A program made the position numbers and the translations under genes. The notes under the pieces are model-generated. The model searched no databases. It worked only from the letters and a program-made list of their open reading frames with translations, and was not told the DNA's origin. DNA of 64,000 bases from Nitrospira sp. GTDB lineage: Bacteria > Nitrospirota > Nitrospiria > Nitrospirales > Nitrospiraceae. The stretch spans positions 3,307,501-3,371,500 of the forward strand of contig CP060499.1 of assembly GCA_024760525.1 (NCBI GenBank), read 5' to 3'. Shown here piece after piece: positions 52,345-60,587 of this stretch (within the stretch, counting starts at the first letter, position 1; the number at the start of each line of letters is the position of its first letter).

Positions 52345-52776
52345 TCACGACTGAGGGACGGGAGGATTACCGGCACGTCGGAGTTGGCGAACCCGTTCGA
52401 TCGCCACTTGAAGATTCGGCAACGGCATGGCGCCGGGTCGTCGAGCCATGACCAACTTCAACGTCTCATCGTAGGTCCGGCCTTCCACGCAACACAGATA
52501 TGCCATGACCACGGAAACCGAGCGCCCCATTCCAGCTCGACAGCAGACCAGCGTTCGGCTTGTTGGTGCGCGCAATTCAAGCCATTGTACGGCTTCCATC
52601 AGCTTGGTGGGATCGGCTTTGGCAAACTCTCGAAGGGGAATCCGTCGATAGTCCACCCAAGGAGCCGGCGTGATTGAAAACTCCTCGGCCACGAGTAAGA
52701 GCGTGCCGACCGTGGCAGGAGGCTCCTGCGCATCATCGACGCTCCCCACCAACAGATTGTCCGTAATCACATGCAT
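52345..52776 (-). CDS. Dual-specificity/tyrosine phosphatase-like protein
   Basis: A 143-residue cysteine phosphatase. The catalytic loop is CRAGMGRS (Cys79-x5-Arg85), with a general-acid region around DYRRIPLREFAKAD (Asp42 or Asp55). The C-terminal half follows the dual-specificity fold (VVMAYLCCVEGRTYDETLKLV). Could dephosphorylate proteins or small phosphorylated metabolites; the target is unknown. Start at ATG 52776, convergent with mutM upstream only in orientation, not sharing a promoter. Confidence 0.85.
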   Translation of the reverse strand: MHVITDNLLVGSVDDAQEPPATVGTLLLVAEEFSITPAPWVDYRRIPLREFAKADPTKLMEAVQWLELRAPTSRTLVCCRAGMGRSVSVVMAYLCCVEGRTYDETLKLVMARRPGAMPLPNLQVAIERVRQLRRAGNPPVPQS

Positions 52777-52871
52777 GGCGATGTCAGTATAGCTCGACTA
52801 TGGTGCGCGTCAAGTCTTCTCGCCGTCTGCGGCGGTTGCGATTTCCTTTCTTCGCCCGTTATACTCGCAAC

Positions 52872-53231
52872 ATGGTCACGCTAACCCAACAGGAAGTGGA
52901 ACGGCGCCTGAACACGGTGTCCTGTGCCATTTGTAAACAGTCCAGCTTTGCCATCGACGAACGATTCATGGGACCGGATGGTGACTGGCGTGCCATCTGC
53001 AAAAAGTGCTACTACACCTTTCCGGTCTATACGGACATGGAGTTCTACCTGCGAACGCAACCCGATGTGCCGCTGCGATTAAAGGAGATCTCCTGCATGG
53101 CCTGCAGTCAGAAGGGAGTGAGTCTCGATTTCCGAGCGACGGTGTCCGTACGAGAAGCGTACTATTTCGTCACATGCCGGAACTGCAAGCAGCAATTCCC
53201 TGAGAAGTCGTCGCTGGAGGCATTCGAATAA
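52872..53231 (+). CDS. Small protein with two zinc-ribbon-like modules
   Basis: About 119 residues from the ATG at 52872; the upstream in-frame extension to 52800 is Arg-rich and overlaps the promoter area. Four CxxC pairs: CAIC, CKKC, CMAC and CRNC. Paired two by two, they suggest two zinc ribbons. No known domain otherwise. Likely cytoplasmic; function unknown. Confidence 0.7.
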   Translation: MVTLTQQEVERRLNTVSCAICKQSSFAIDERFMGPDGDWRAICKKCYYTFPVYTDMEFYLRTQPDVPLRLKEISCMACSQKGVSLDFRATVSVREAYYFVTCRNCKQQFPEKSSLEAFE

Positions 53232-53273
53232 ATTTACCCACGTTCTTCTGAGCGCGGGTGTATACTAAGTCCT

Positions 53274-53456
53274 ATGACTGATCATCCAAAACAGCCTGAG
53301 CCCTCCTCGCCGGAAGAGAAGCCCAAGACGAGAAAAGAAATTCCTGTGTTCGCCATTCAGGATGATGATGCGGTAATGGCTGAAGAAATGGCCGACCTGT
53401 TCGAAGAAGACAAGGTGTCCCACCAGCACGGTAGCTCTGAACCGGAAGCGGATTAG
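53274..53456 (+). CDS. Small acidic hypothetical protein
   Basis: A 60-residue acidic, Pro/Glu/Lys-rich protein, probably disordered, with IPVFAIQDDDAVMAEEM and FEEDK blocks. A -10-like TATACT (53261-53266) lies only 7 bp before the ATG, so the message may be leaderless or nearly so. I see no Shine-Dalgarno. Real but function unknown; it could also be a spurious frame. Confidence 0.45.
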   Translation: MTDHPKQPEPSSPEEKPKTRKEIPVFAIQDDDAVMAEEMADLFEEDKVSHQHGSSEPEAD

Positions 53457-53609
53457 CCATCTAAGGACCGCGAACCTGTCATCGGTCACCCCGTTCGTCC
53501 TGACTCCACCCATCCCTCTGTGGAATCATTCAATCCTTTCTTGTCTGAATAATTCATGATGACGCGAACGATACGCCCGTCCGTTCGCCGCTTCCTCCCC
53601 TGCATCTCC

Positions 53610-54791
53610 TCACACTGAGCGAACGATCTGGACAGTGCCATCCTGTTCGATCCGTCCCAGCGACGACACCTTCCCCTTTCGTTCTTTGTGAACAATCTTT
53701 TCGATCTGCACGATGGCGCCACGATGCCACTGATCGAGCGCTTGGTTGTGAGGAGAGGCGAGACGATCCTGCCGCCCAACCTCCTGTCGGCCTCGCTCAT
53801 TGCACAGCCACGCCCGCTTTTCACCCTTGAGTTGACGGAGTTCGCTCACGATTCGATAGACCTCAGGTCGCCGTTCAACGATTGTCTTGCCGTCTTTACG
53901 CAGCAACACATACGAAAACTTTAGGGCATCTTTGATAAAGCCTACTTGTTCGTCGATTTGCTGAACAATCATCGGCGGCTCCCACATCCGCTCTTCATGG
54001 CACCAATCGTCAGGCTTCGCGAGGGCCGGGCAATTCCGTTCATGGAGACAGGGGCTATAGATCGTGCACCGGTTGTCATGGAGTAATCGGTCGCGCACCT
54101 GATGCAGTGCTCGTGAGGTCTCGCGTAATGCCGGTTCCATAATCATCATGGTGCCGGAGGTTTTAAGGAGGGATAAGGCTTGTGTCACGAAGCGAGTCCG
54201 CGTTTCGACCGGGTCTGTCGCACCGGCATACATCTCGTTGAGACAGTTCGCCAGGATGATGAGATCGAAAGGCCCTCTTGGCCCTACTGCGTTCAACCAT
54301 ACGCTTCGTTCCAAATCTCCTTCGTAGGTTTGAAGAGTCGCTCCCCTCACCCCTGCTGCTTGACTATATCGCTCCCACAATCGTGCAGCATCATGCAGTG
54401 CCGACGATGAGCGGTCCACGCTCACAACAGACAAGGCCGAAGCCTCCCGGCGCCCATGCCACCAGTCGAGGACCGCGAGGCTCCCGGTGCCCGGCCCTGA
54501 TCCTAGATCAAGCACGGAGAATGGTCCATGTTCCTTCTCGACCGGCATTTCATCGAGAAGCACTTGGATCTTGGCAAGATTCACCGGCAGAAAATAATTG
54601 AGATATGCGGAGGCAAAGGAGGGAACGTCAAGGTACGAGTAACCTAATGTGGGTCGCTTCTTCGTGAAGAGACTTGAGAGTTGAGCGACTTCCTGTGCAA
54701 GGCCCTTTCGCCGGACACCTCCTCCCTGTATCGCCGCCTCTTCAATGATCTGGAGCACAATGGAAGAAACGGTGGCGTTGAGGCTTTGCAT
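53610..54791 (-). CDS. Rsm22-like small-subunit rRNA methyltransferase family protein
   Basis: A 393-residue SAM-dependent methyltransferase. Motif I VLDLGSGPGTGSLAVLDW; LIILANCLNEMY is the post-I/acidic region. A Cys-containing segment YSPCLHERNCPAL and CHEERMW corresponds to the conserved Cys of Rsm22 proteins, which in mitochondrial homologs coordinate a metal or cluster. It probably modifies or helps assemble the small ribosomal subunit. Divergent from the 82-residue gene at 54830. Confidence 0.8.
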   Translation of the reverse strand: MQSLNATVSSIVLQIIEEAAIQGGGVRRKGLAQEVAQLSSLFTKKRPTLGYSYLDVPSFASAYLNYFLPVNLAKIQVLLDEMPVEKEHGPFSVLDLGSGPGTGSLAVLDWWHGRREASALSVVSVDRSSSALHDAARLWERYSQAAGVRGATLQTYEGDLERSVWLNAVGPRGPFDLIILANCLNEMYAGATDPVETRTRFVTQALSLLKTSGTMMIMEPALRETSRALHQVRDRLLHDNRCTIYSPCLHERNCPALAKPDDWCHEERMWEPPMIVQQIDEQVGFIKDALKFSYVLLRKDGKTIVERRPEVYRIVSELRQLKGEKRAWLCNERGRQEVGRQDRLASPHNQALDQWHRGAIVQIEKIVHKERKGKVSSLGRIEQDGTVQIVRSV

Positions 54792-54807
54792 AAGCCTAGT
54801 GTATGCT
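54778..54807 (+). promoter_or_regulatory. Promoter for small gene at 54830
   Basis: TTGAGG (54778-54783), 18-bp spacer, TATGCT (54802-54807). It overlaps the start of the divergent Rsm22-like gene. Gives a leader of about 16 nt with a strong ACGGAGG before ATG 54830. Confidence 0.45.
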
Positions 54808-54829
54808 CAGCGTATTACGGAGGACAACT

Positions 54830-55078
54830 ATGACGGATGAAATTCTGAAAGCCTATAAAGAGGTCGAAGCGGCCGTGGAACGCTATATCAGATTGCTGCA
54901 CGACCACGTCACGATGTTGCAGAATGTGGAGCCGCCAGGTTCGGACAAGGTCCTACGAATGACCGCAGGCTCGAAGGCCATGACGGATAGTGCGTCAATC
55001 TACCTCTCGTATGCGAAGTACGTGGCCTATGGGATGCCGGCCAGTGAGGAGATGGCTGAAGACGACATTCAGGGCTGA
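54830..55078 (+). CDS. Small conserved hypothetical protein
   Basis: 82 residues from the ATG at 54830, which has GGAGG upstream; the frame extends to 54803, but that would put the start inside the promoter. Mainly helical (EILKAYKEVEAAVERYIRLLHDHV, ASIYLSYAKYVAYGM), with no Cys and an acidic C-terminus (EEMAEDDIQG). No signal peptide or known domain. Ends before a bidirectional terminator. Confidence 0.65.
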   Translation: MTDEILKAYKEVEAAVERYIRLLHDHVTMLQNVEPPGSDKVLRMTAGSKAMTDSASIYLSYAKYVAYGMPASEEMAEDDIQG

Positions 55079-55173
55079 GCACGCCTCTCGTCATTCACCA
55101 AACGTCATTCATAAGGCACCTGACAGGTTTTCAGAGTCACGGGCGGCGAAGCACGCGCGTTCGCAGAAAATAC

Positions 55174-55205
55174 AAAGGCCCGATCCCATGAAGGATCGGG
55201 CCTTT
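55174..55205. terminator. Bidirectional Rho-independent terminator
   Basis: AAAGGCCCGATCC (55174-55186), 6-nt loop, GGATCGGGCCTTT (55193-55205). Both sides have T-rich runs, GTTTCTC on the plus strand and GTATTTTC on the minus, so it ends both the 54830 gene and the oxidoreductase operon (stop at 55225). Confidence 0.8.
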
Positions 55206-55224
55206 GTTTCTCTGAAGCTTCGCC

Positions 55225-56559
55225 TCAGATGCTGCGCATAAAGTGAGCAACCTCGTCAGGATTGACCACCCCGCCCATTATCTGCGACATCGCGACGTTG
55301 GTGGATTTCTTACCGCTCACACCGGATTCGACTTCGTCTACGATCAACTCCACCGGCATGGACTGACCGCCGTACACGCGCGGCCCGCCGATGATTTTTG
55401 CGTTGGAGAAGCCATAGATGGCGGTTGCCACTTCCTTCGCCAGCCAGCCGACGTAGTTGAATTCTGGGACCACGATGAGCTTGGCCTTCACGCACAATTG
55501 GCGCAGTTCCTTCGTCGGAAACGGGCGGAGGGAGCGGACCTTGATCAGCCCGACCTTCATACCCTTTTCCTTGCAGAGACGAACCGCTTCGCGCGATTGC
55601 GCGGCTGCGCTGCCGGACGCAATGATGATCACTTCGGCATCATCAACATTTTCAGCCGTCAGCAATCCGCCCATGTACCGATCGATATATTTCCTTGAGC
55701 GCTCGACCGCTGCCCAGACTTCCTGCTGCCAGACAGCGTGAATATTGTACGCCATGAAATTGGACTTCTGAACCGGGGCATCGCGCGATAACCGGGCCGG
55801 AGGATTTTCTGCATCCAGGACTGGAACCGCCCCGCGCCATGCCTCTCGACCAGGCAGTTTGATTCCTCGATCCTGCATGCGAACGTAGCCACGGGCATGG
55901 GTGACAAAGAAGCCATCACAGCAGACACCGACGGGCAACGTCACGTCATTCTTTTCGCTGATCGTGAAGCCCGCCATCGTAAAATCGAACATGTCCTGCT
56001 GATTTTCAGCGTGAAACACAATCATACCGCAGTTGAGCAAATAGGACACTTCGATGTTATCCGGCTGAATAGCGAGTGGAGCGTTGACAACTCGGCAGGT
56101 AAACATGGCGACGACCGGAAGACGGTGGCCTGGCCAGGAAGCGATACCTTCAAGGCCGCGTAACGTACCGGGGCCGGCAGTGGCAGTGTAGCAACGGACC
56201 CCTGCACGAGACCCGCCGGCGATAGCGGCCATGACGCCAACTTCTTCTTCGCCACGATAATACTCCTTCACATAGCCTTCCCCGTAGAGTACGCCGACGA
56301 GCTGCATCGTTTCGCTCTGCGGCGTGATGGGATAGGCAATGGCCAAATCCACATTTGAGCGTCGGATCGCCTCCTTCGCCGCTTCACTGCCGGTAATGAA
56401 CTCTTTAGTCCGAGGCGCCTCGTGAAACATATATTCCGGCGTCACGACCCGCTGCCTTTTGGCCTCGCCATGGGGATCTTTCTTCCCATCTGACTTAGGC
56501 ACGGCCACGCTGGTAATCGGATCGCCCTGTGGATTGGTTTTGACTTCGGTCTCGCTCAT
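55225..56559 (-). CDS. 2-oxoacid:ferredoxin oxidoreductase, alpha subunit
   Basis: A 444-residue alpha subunit. A ~45-residue Lys/Pro-rich extension precedes FITGSEAAKEAIRRSNVDLAIAYPITPQSE, the usual domain I start. CYTATAGPGTLRGLEGI and the C-terminal VRSLRPFPTKELRQ with VVPEFNYVGWLAKEV also match. With beta it forms the TPP site that couples 2-oxoacid and CoA to ferredoxin. Last gene of the five-gene operon. Whether it is pyruvate- or 2-oxoglutarate-specific is not decided by sequence; proximity to the rTCA operon fits either. Confidence 0.92.
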   Translation of the reverse strand: MSETEVKTNPQGDPITSVAVPKSDGKKDPHGEAKRQRVVTPEYMFHEAPRTKEFITGSEAAKEAIRRSNVDLAIAYPITPQSETMQLVGVLYGEGYVKEYYRGEEEVGVMAAIAGGSRAGVRCYTATAGPGTLRGLEGIASWPGHRLPVVAMFTCRVVNAPLAIQPDNIEVSYLLNCGMIVFHAENQQDMFDFTMAGFTISEKNDVTLPVGVCCDGFFVTHARGYVRMQDRGIKLPGREAWRGAVPVLDAENPPARLSRDAPVQKSNFMAYNIHAVWQQEVWAAVERSRKYIDRYMGGLLTAENVDDAEVIIIASGSAAAQSREAVRLCKEKGMKVGLIKVRSLRPFPTKELRQLCVKAKLIVVPEFNYVGWLAKEVATAIYGFSNAKIIGGPRVYGGQSMPVELIVDEVESGVSGKKSTNVAMSQIMGGVVNPDEVAHFMRSI

Positions 56560-56599
56560 AGTTACACCTCTTGGCTAGTTCGAGCGTTGCCGCTCGACC

Positions 56600-57364
56600 T
56601 TATCCTTCCCGCTTCATGTGCTCGGCAGAATGACCAAACATCGCCGCACTACCCGTCCCACCTGGAGTCGGAGCGAACGCCATGGGGTTAGTATGGGTCT
56701 TCCCGCCATGCACTTTGGACTGTGTGCCGGTAAACCGGACATTTTCACCGTTCTCCGGCAACTTGATTCCCATCTCCTCCCGGATACGCTTGAAAATCTG
56801 AGCCACACGCTTGATCTTCAGCGTATCGGAGTCTCGGATTGTCAGCATCGCATCTTCATGGCCTTGCTCTGCACAAACCGCCATCGTGCAGCAATTGGTT
56901 CCAGCCCTGATCATTTTGAGGGTGAGATTCGCATAATGGCAATGCACACCGATGAAGATACAGGCTTCGATCTTATTGCCCCAGATCGTCAGATTCGGAT
57001 GATTGGGATTGATGACTTCTTCGGGATCGATCTTCGGGTATTTCGGCCGATAATCCGGCATCGGAATGATCATGACTTCAGGGATCTGCGCCGCGATTTC
57101 GAGCGTCGCCTTCGCTTTTTCTACAGCGTGATCGTTCCAAGCCCACAGGAGGAGAGGACCTGGGAAAATAGTGGCATTTGGGCTCGTGAGCATCTTCCGA
57201 GCCATCTCTTCAATCACGACCTCCTCATTGGGCTCGAGGAGGCCATAGTACAATGCCTGCCCAGGATCCGGCAGGGCTACACCTAACTGCGCTGCAGACG
57301 GCGGATGAAATCCAGCTGGACCCGGTACGATGATCCGCTCTCTCGTATCTTGTGTAGTTGCCAC
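56600..57364 (-). CDS. 2-oxoacid:ferredoxin oxidoreductase, epsilon-type fifth subunit
   Basis: A 254-residue protein matching the extra subunit found in five-subunit 2-oxoacid oxidoreductases of Hydrogenobacter and Nitrospira (related to CO dehydrogenase beta-type sequences). ALYYGLLEPNEEVVIEEMARKML, the central IWGNKIEACIFIGVHCHYANL and TNCCTMAVCAEQGHEDAML, with several Cys/His, are characteristic. Role in the complex is not established; it may help adapt the enzyme to oxic conditions. Between delta and alpha genes. Confidence 0.85.
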   Translation of the reverse strand: MATTQDTRERIIVPGPAGFHPPSAAQLGVALPDPGQALYYGLLEPNEEVVIEEMARKMLTSPNATIFPGPLLLWAWNDHAVEKAKATLEIAAQIPEVMIIPMPDYRPKYPKIDPEEVINPNHPNLTIWGNKIEACIFIGVHCHYANLTLKMIRAGTNCCTMAVCAEQGHEDAMLTIRDSDTLKIKRVAQIFKRIREEMGIKLPENGENVRFTGTQSKVHGGKTHTNPMAFAPTPGGTGSAAMFGHSAEHMKREG

Positions 57365-57385
57365 GCCTGACTCCCCTTCCTTAAC

Positions 57386-57709
57386 TTACCCGACGACAGG
57401 ACTTGCTAGAACCGCCGTGGTGCTCTTCTCACCATAAGTAATATTGTCTGTCAATGCCGCTTTGGGCAATTGATCGATCATGATCATCTTGATGGCATTG
57501 TTCTTCGCCATGTTGTCACAGACCCACACGCACTGCGCGCACCCCTTGCAGCGGTCTACGGCCACATAGGCTGAACCGTATTTGAATCCGCGATCTTTCC
57601 CCATCTCATCACTGTAATTGATCGTGTTGGCTTCCGGGCAGTATTGCGTGCAGAGCTTGCAACTCTTTGCGGCACAGATTTCAATACTGATATCAGCTAC
57701 GAGGTACAT
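57386..57709 (-). CDS. 2-oxoacid:ferredoxin oxidoreductase, delta (2x[4Fe-4S]) subunit
   Basis: A 107-residue ferredoxin-like subunit. Two cluster motifs: C-x4-CKLCTQYCP (residues about 12-25) and CKGCAQCVWVCD (about 53-64), the second without the usual Pro. A C-terminal tail of about 30 residues follows. It passes electrons between ferredoxin and the TPP site. Sits between gamma and epsilon genes with 21-bp gaps. Confidence 0.9.
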   Translation of the reverse strand: MYLVADISIEICAAKSCKLCTQYCPEANTINYSDEMGKDRGFKYGSAYVAVDRCKGCAQCVWVCDNMAKNNAIKMIMIDQLPKAALTDNITYGEKSTTAVLASPVVG

Positions 57710-57730
57710 GAAAACTCCTTTATGGCTCGG

Positions 57731-58447
57731 CTATGCGGTAGCCGCTGCCACTGGTTCTTCAGCACGTTTGACGTCGGCCGCAGCCCAACCATGGTCGACG
57801 GCGTAGTTCCATCCTGCGCGCATGACCGCGACGTTCTTCTCGATCAGTTCCTGCTTCTTTTTGAACTTTCGCTCAACAACGCTATCGAGTGCGGCTGTAC
57901 CGCCGGATACCACGAAGCCTTTTCCGAGGAACCGATCCTTCACCGCCTGATCCAATCCAGCCATGCTCGTCAGGCCTGTAATCGCACCGATACAGCCCAT
58001 CAGGGCCATGTTGGTGGCGAGGTCCATGCCTGCGACCTCCAATGAGATCTTCGTCGCCGGGAAGTAATAGAGCTTCGCGCGACGCTCCTGTAGCTCACGC
58101 GCCTGATCCCTGTGTAAATTCATCGGGCCATCATTATTGATCAGCGCAATCCCGTCCTCTTTCAGACCAAAGTAGAACGGCATCGTATAGGATTTGCCGT
58201 GCGTAATGACCTGTGGATGAAAGATGATGATGATGTGCGGAAATGTGATTTCGCCGATTTCATAGATAGGCTCATCCGAAACACGGACGTAGCTTTCAAC
58301 CGGCGCCATTCGCTTTTCCGATCCGTAAAACGGCACGATGGTGCTTTCACCACCGGCGTTGATGACGGCTGTGCTCAGAATATGTGAGCCGGTCACAACA
58401 CCCTGTCCACCGACACCTGCCATTCGAATGTTGAATCGCTTCGCCAT
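57731..58447 (-). CDS. 2-oxoacid:ferredoxin oxidoreductase, gamma subunit
   Basis: A 238-residue gamma subunit, with N-terminal NIRMAGVGGQGVVTGSHIL (the CoA-binding GxGGQG motif) and a central TIVPFYGSEKRMAPVESYVRVSD block. An approximately 50-residue C-terminal extension, Lys/Ala-rich, is outside the core. Binds CoA near the TPP site. Between beta and delta. Confidence 0.9.
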   Translation of the reverse strand: MAKRFNIRMAGVGGQGVVTGSHILSTAVINAGGESTIVPFYGSEKRMAPVESYVRVSDEPIYEIGEITFPHIIIIFHPQVITHGKSYTMPFYFGLKEDGIALINNDGPMNLHRDQARELQERRAKLYYFPATKISLEVAGMDLATNMALMGCIGAITGLTSMAGLDQAVKDRFLGKGFVVSGGTAALDSVVERKFKKKQELIEKNVAVMRAGWNYAVDHGWAAADVKRAEEPVAAATA

Positions 58448-58471
58448 AGTTCAGACTCCTTTTCGTCGTCC

Positions 58472-59374
58472 TTAGGCCTTGCCTGGAATCGCACCGGCGG
58501 GAGCGGTCGGCTTCGGGAGATATTCTTTGTAGCCATACCGATCGGCTAGATATTGTTTTGCTTCGTCACTGACATATTCCGTGAACTGATACCGATCGTT
58601 TTCGACCGTCTTCGCATCTTCCATGACTTTGTCGGTAGGAATCGCATACTCGATATTGCAGGAAGTATACGCCTGAATATAGCTCGAGCCGACTTCGCGA
58701 GCGATCAAGACGGCCTTCTTAATGACGCTTTCTACACGGCGTGGATTATTCGGCACCACCGTCGCCACATAGGCGCAACCCGCAACCTTCGCCATCTGTA
58801 ACATATCCATCTTTTCGAACTTCTTGCCGAGAGGGGCCATCTTCAGCACAGCGCCCCGATTGGTCATGCCGCTTTCCTGACCACCAGTATTCCCATACAC
58901 TTCGTTGTCCAACATGATGGTCGTAAATCGCTCTTTGCGGAACCACGAATGGAGAACCTGTTGGAATCCGATATCCGCCGTTCCACCATCGCCGGCCATC
59001 ACGACCACATCCTTCGGCTTGTCGCCGAAGCGAAGACGGAGGCCACGGGACAGGCCGCTCGCCACGCCGTTTTGGTCGCCGTAGTTGCCGTAGACGAAAG
59101 GAATCGCAGCCTGAGAGATGGCAAGACGACCGCATCCGGCTGTTCCGACAGTAATGGTATCTTCGGGATTGGGAAACGCAATCATGGCAAGCCGAATGAA
59201 GAGCGTCATCGCGCAACCGGCACACATGGGATGCTCCTCCAACACTTCCTTGAAACTTCCCATCTGTGAGACCGTGACCTTTTTCCCAAAAGGTCCATGC
59301 TCCACCATGTCCCGATATTCTTTCGGCATAAACTTTTCGAACCCATTCGAAAATTTGACATAATCAAGACTCAT
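58472..59374 (-). CDS. 2-oxoacid:ferredoxin oxidoreductase, beta (TPP) subunit
   Basis: A 300-residue TPP subunit and the first gene of the operon. CAGC near residues 51-54 carries cluster-binding Cys; GDGGTADIGFQQ is the TPP/Mg motif, followed by LDNEVYGNTGGQESGM. The order beta-gamma-delta-epsilon-alpha is a Nitrospira-like arrangement. The operon is about 4 kb upstream of aclB in the same orientation. Confidence 0.92.
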   Translation of the reverse strand: MSLDYVKFSNGFEKFMPKEYRDMVEHGPFGKKVTVSQMGSFKEVLEEHPMCAGCAMTLFIRLAMIAFPNPEDTITVGTAGCGRLAISQAAIPFVYGNYGDQNGVASGLSRGLRLRFGDKPKDVVVMAGDGGTADIGFQQVLHSWFRKERFTTIMLDNEVYGNTGGQESGMTNRGAVLKMAPLGKKFEKMDMLQMAKVAGCAYVATVVPNNPRRVESVIKKAVLIAREVGSSYIQAYTSCNIEYAIPTDKVMEDAKTVENDRYQFTEYVSDEAKQYLADRYGYKEYLPKPTAPAGAIPGKA

Positions 59375-59811
59375 CAGGCACCTCCCTATATCGTGAGCAA
59401 CGGAAGACCGCTGCTTATATTCCCTACGCTGTCACATGCAACGAAAAAACTTGGAGACTTGAGGATCTGGACAATCGAACCAACACTCTCGGCCACTGAA
59501 TCTCGGCCATCCTAGCAAAGCCGAAAAAAGACTGTCAATCTTGCTCAAGCCTTTTCTCGCCCCCATGGATGCTCGACTACACGTACCCCGAATCGTCTAC
59601 ACACCTGTAAAGATTATAACGCCACGGAAATCAAAGCAACTTCTAAGTGGACCCAGGGCATCCGAAAGAAGGCCTAGATCCCACTGGCTGGATAGGCCAT
59701 TCGCCCCAAATATCTCAAACGATCGACTAGCACGCATGAAAGTCTCCAAATCTTTCAAACATTCATGTTTAGAGATTGCCGATTCGCCGCGTTCCGTTTA
59801 CACTGACTTTT
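59375..59811. other. Divergent intergenic region upstream of the oxidoreductase operon
   Basis: 437 bp without a gene. It holds the promoter of the minus-strand oxidoreductase operon (see 59509-59538). The half nearer 59812 is A/T-rich with no clear plus-strand promoter. Confidence 0.5.
59509..59538 (-). promoter_or_regulatory. Promoter of the oxidoreductase operon
   Basis: On the minus strand a consensus TTGACA (59538-59533), an 18-bp spacer, then TAGGAT (59514-59509). Start near 59502 and a leader of about 130 nt to the beta-subunit ATG at 59374. A strong sigma-70-type match. Confidence 0.6.
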
Positions 59812-60060
59812 ATGCTACTACGGGTGCTCATCCCGGGCGAAGATGACGCGGGTGTCCACGTAGGCGGGGTCCATAAACGCCCGCCGATTCCGGACGATTC
59901 AATCAAGGCTGAATGCCCGAAGTTCATGGCACACGGCCCTTGCGGAGGTGTCCGTCGGGGTGGACTGTGCGAAGTCTATCCCGAAATGAAGTGTCCATGG
60001 GTCTCGCTCTACATTGAATTGGAAAAAATCGGCCAGACCGAATGGATGAAGCAAGTGTGA
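59812..60060 (+). CDS. Stand-alone MTHFR C-terminal-domain protein (MetV-like)
   Basis: About 82 residues from the ATG at 59812 (an in-frame GTG at 59824 is possible). The sequence ECPKFMAHGPCGGVRRGGLCEV, broken here only by spacing, then KCPWVSLYIELEKIG, matches the MTHFR_C domain (Pfam PF12225) that binds zinc or a cluster through Cys. In acetogens and others this domain is in MetV, the partner of MetF. Here it is free and short, and a metF gene lies about 3 kb away on the opposite strand. Probably assists methylene-THF reduction. Confidence 0.75.
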   Translation: MLLRVLIPGEDDAGVHVGGVHKRPPIPDDSIKAECPKFMAHGPCGGVRRGGLCEVYPEMKCPWVSLYIELEKIGQTEWMKQV

Positions 60061-60085
60061 CGAGACCGGCGGAGAAGAGGAGAAC

Positions 60086-60487
60086 ATGAGAGGTAAGCAG
60101 AAGACCACGAAATTGGGCTACAATGAGCGGCACGCGAGAAGCGGTATCGACTCTCCTCTGCCTGAACTAGACACTTTCCCAAATCAGTATAAGGGGTATG
60201 AAATAACGATTGAGATTCCCGAATACACTGCGATCTGTCCGAAGACCAATTTGCCGGACTTCGGGACCATCACGCTGCACTACATGCCTGATCAAAAATG
60301 TCTCGAACTAAAATCCCTCAAGACATACATCCATGCCTATCGCAATCTCGGCATCTTCTATGAAAATGCCGTCAACCGAATCCTCCACGATGTCGTCACG
60401 TCCAGCCGACCCGTTTGGGCGAAAGTGACCGGTACGTTCACCGCTCGAGGCGGACTGTCGAGCCAAATAGAAGCTAAGTTTCCATAA
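60086..60487 (+). CDS. queF: NADPH-dependent 7-cyano-7-deazaguanine reductase
   Basis: A 133-residue type I (YkvM-like) QueF. Catalytic Cys51 in TAICPKTNLPDFGTI with Asp58, the LELKSLKTYIHAYRNLGIFYE substrate block (Glu and His), and NRILHDV. Short form, without the N-terminal domain of E. coli QueF. It makes preQ1 for queuosine in tRNA. It overlaps no neighbour; the MTHFR_C gene ends 25 bp upstream. Confidence 0.93.
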   Translation: MRGKQKTTKLGYNERHARSGIDSPLPELDTFPNQYKGYEITIEIPEYTAICPKTNLPDFGTITLHYMPDQKCLELKSLKTYIHAYRNLGIFYENAVNRILHDVVTSSRPVWAKVTGTFTARGGLSSQIEAKFP

Positions 60488-60587
60488 CTGAACACTCGAA
60501 TGGACCGAATCTGCCGGTGAGAGGTCACCGTCTCGCCTCGGTGTCGTCACGACAAGTTGAACGCGAAAGGAGAACGATCCTTCATCC

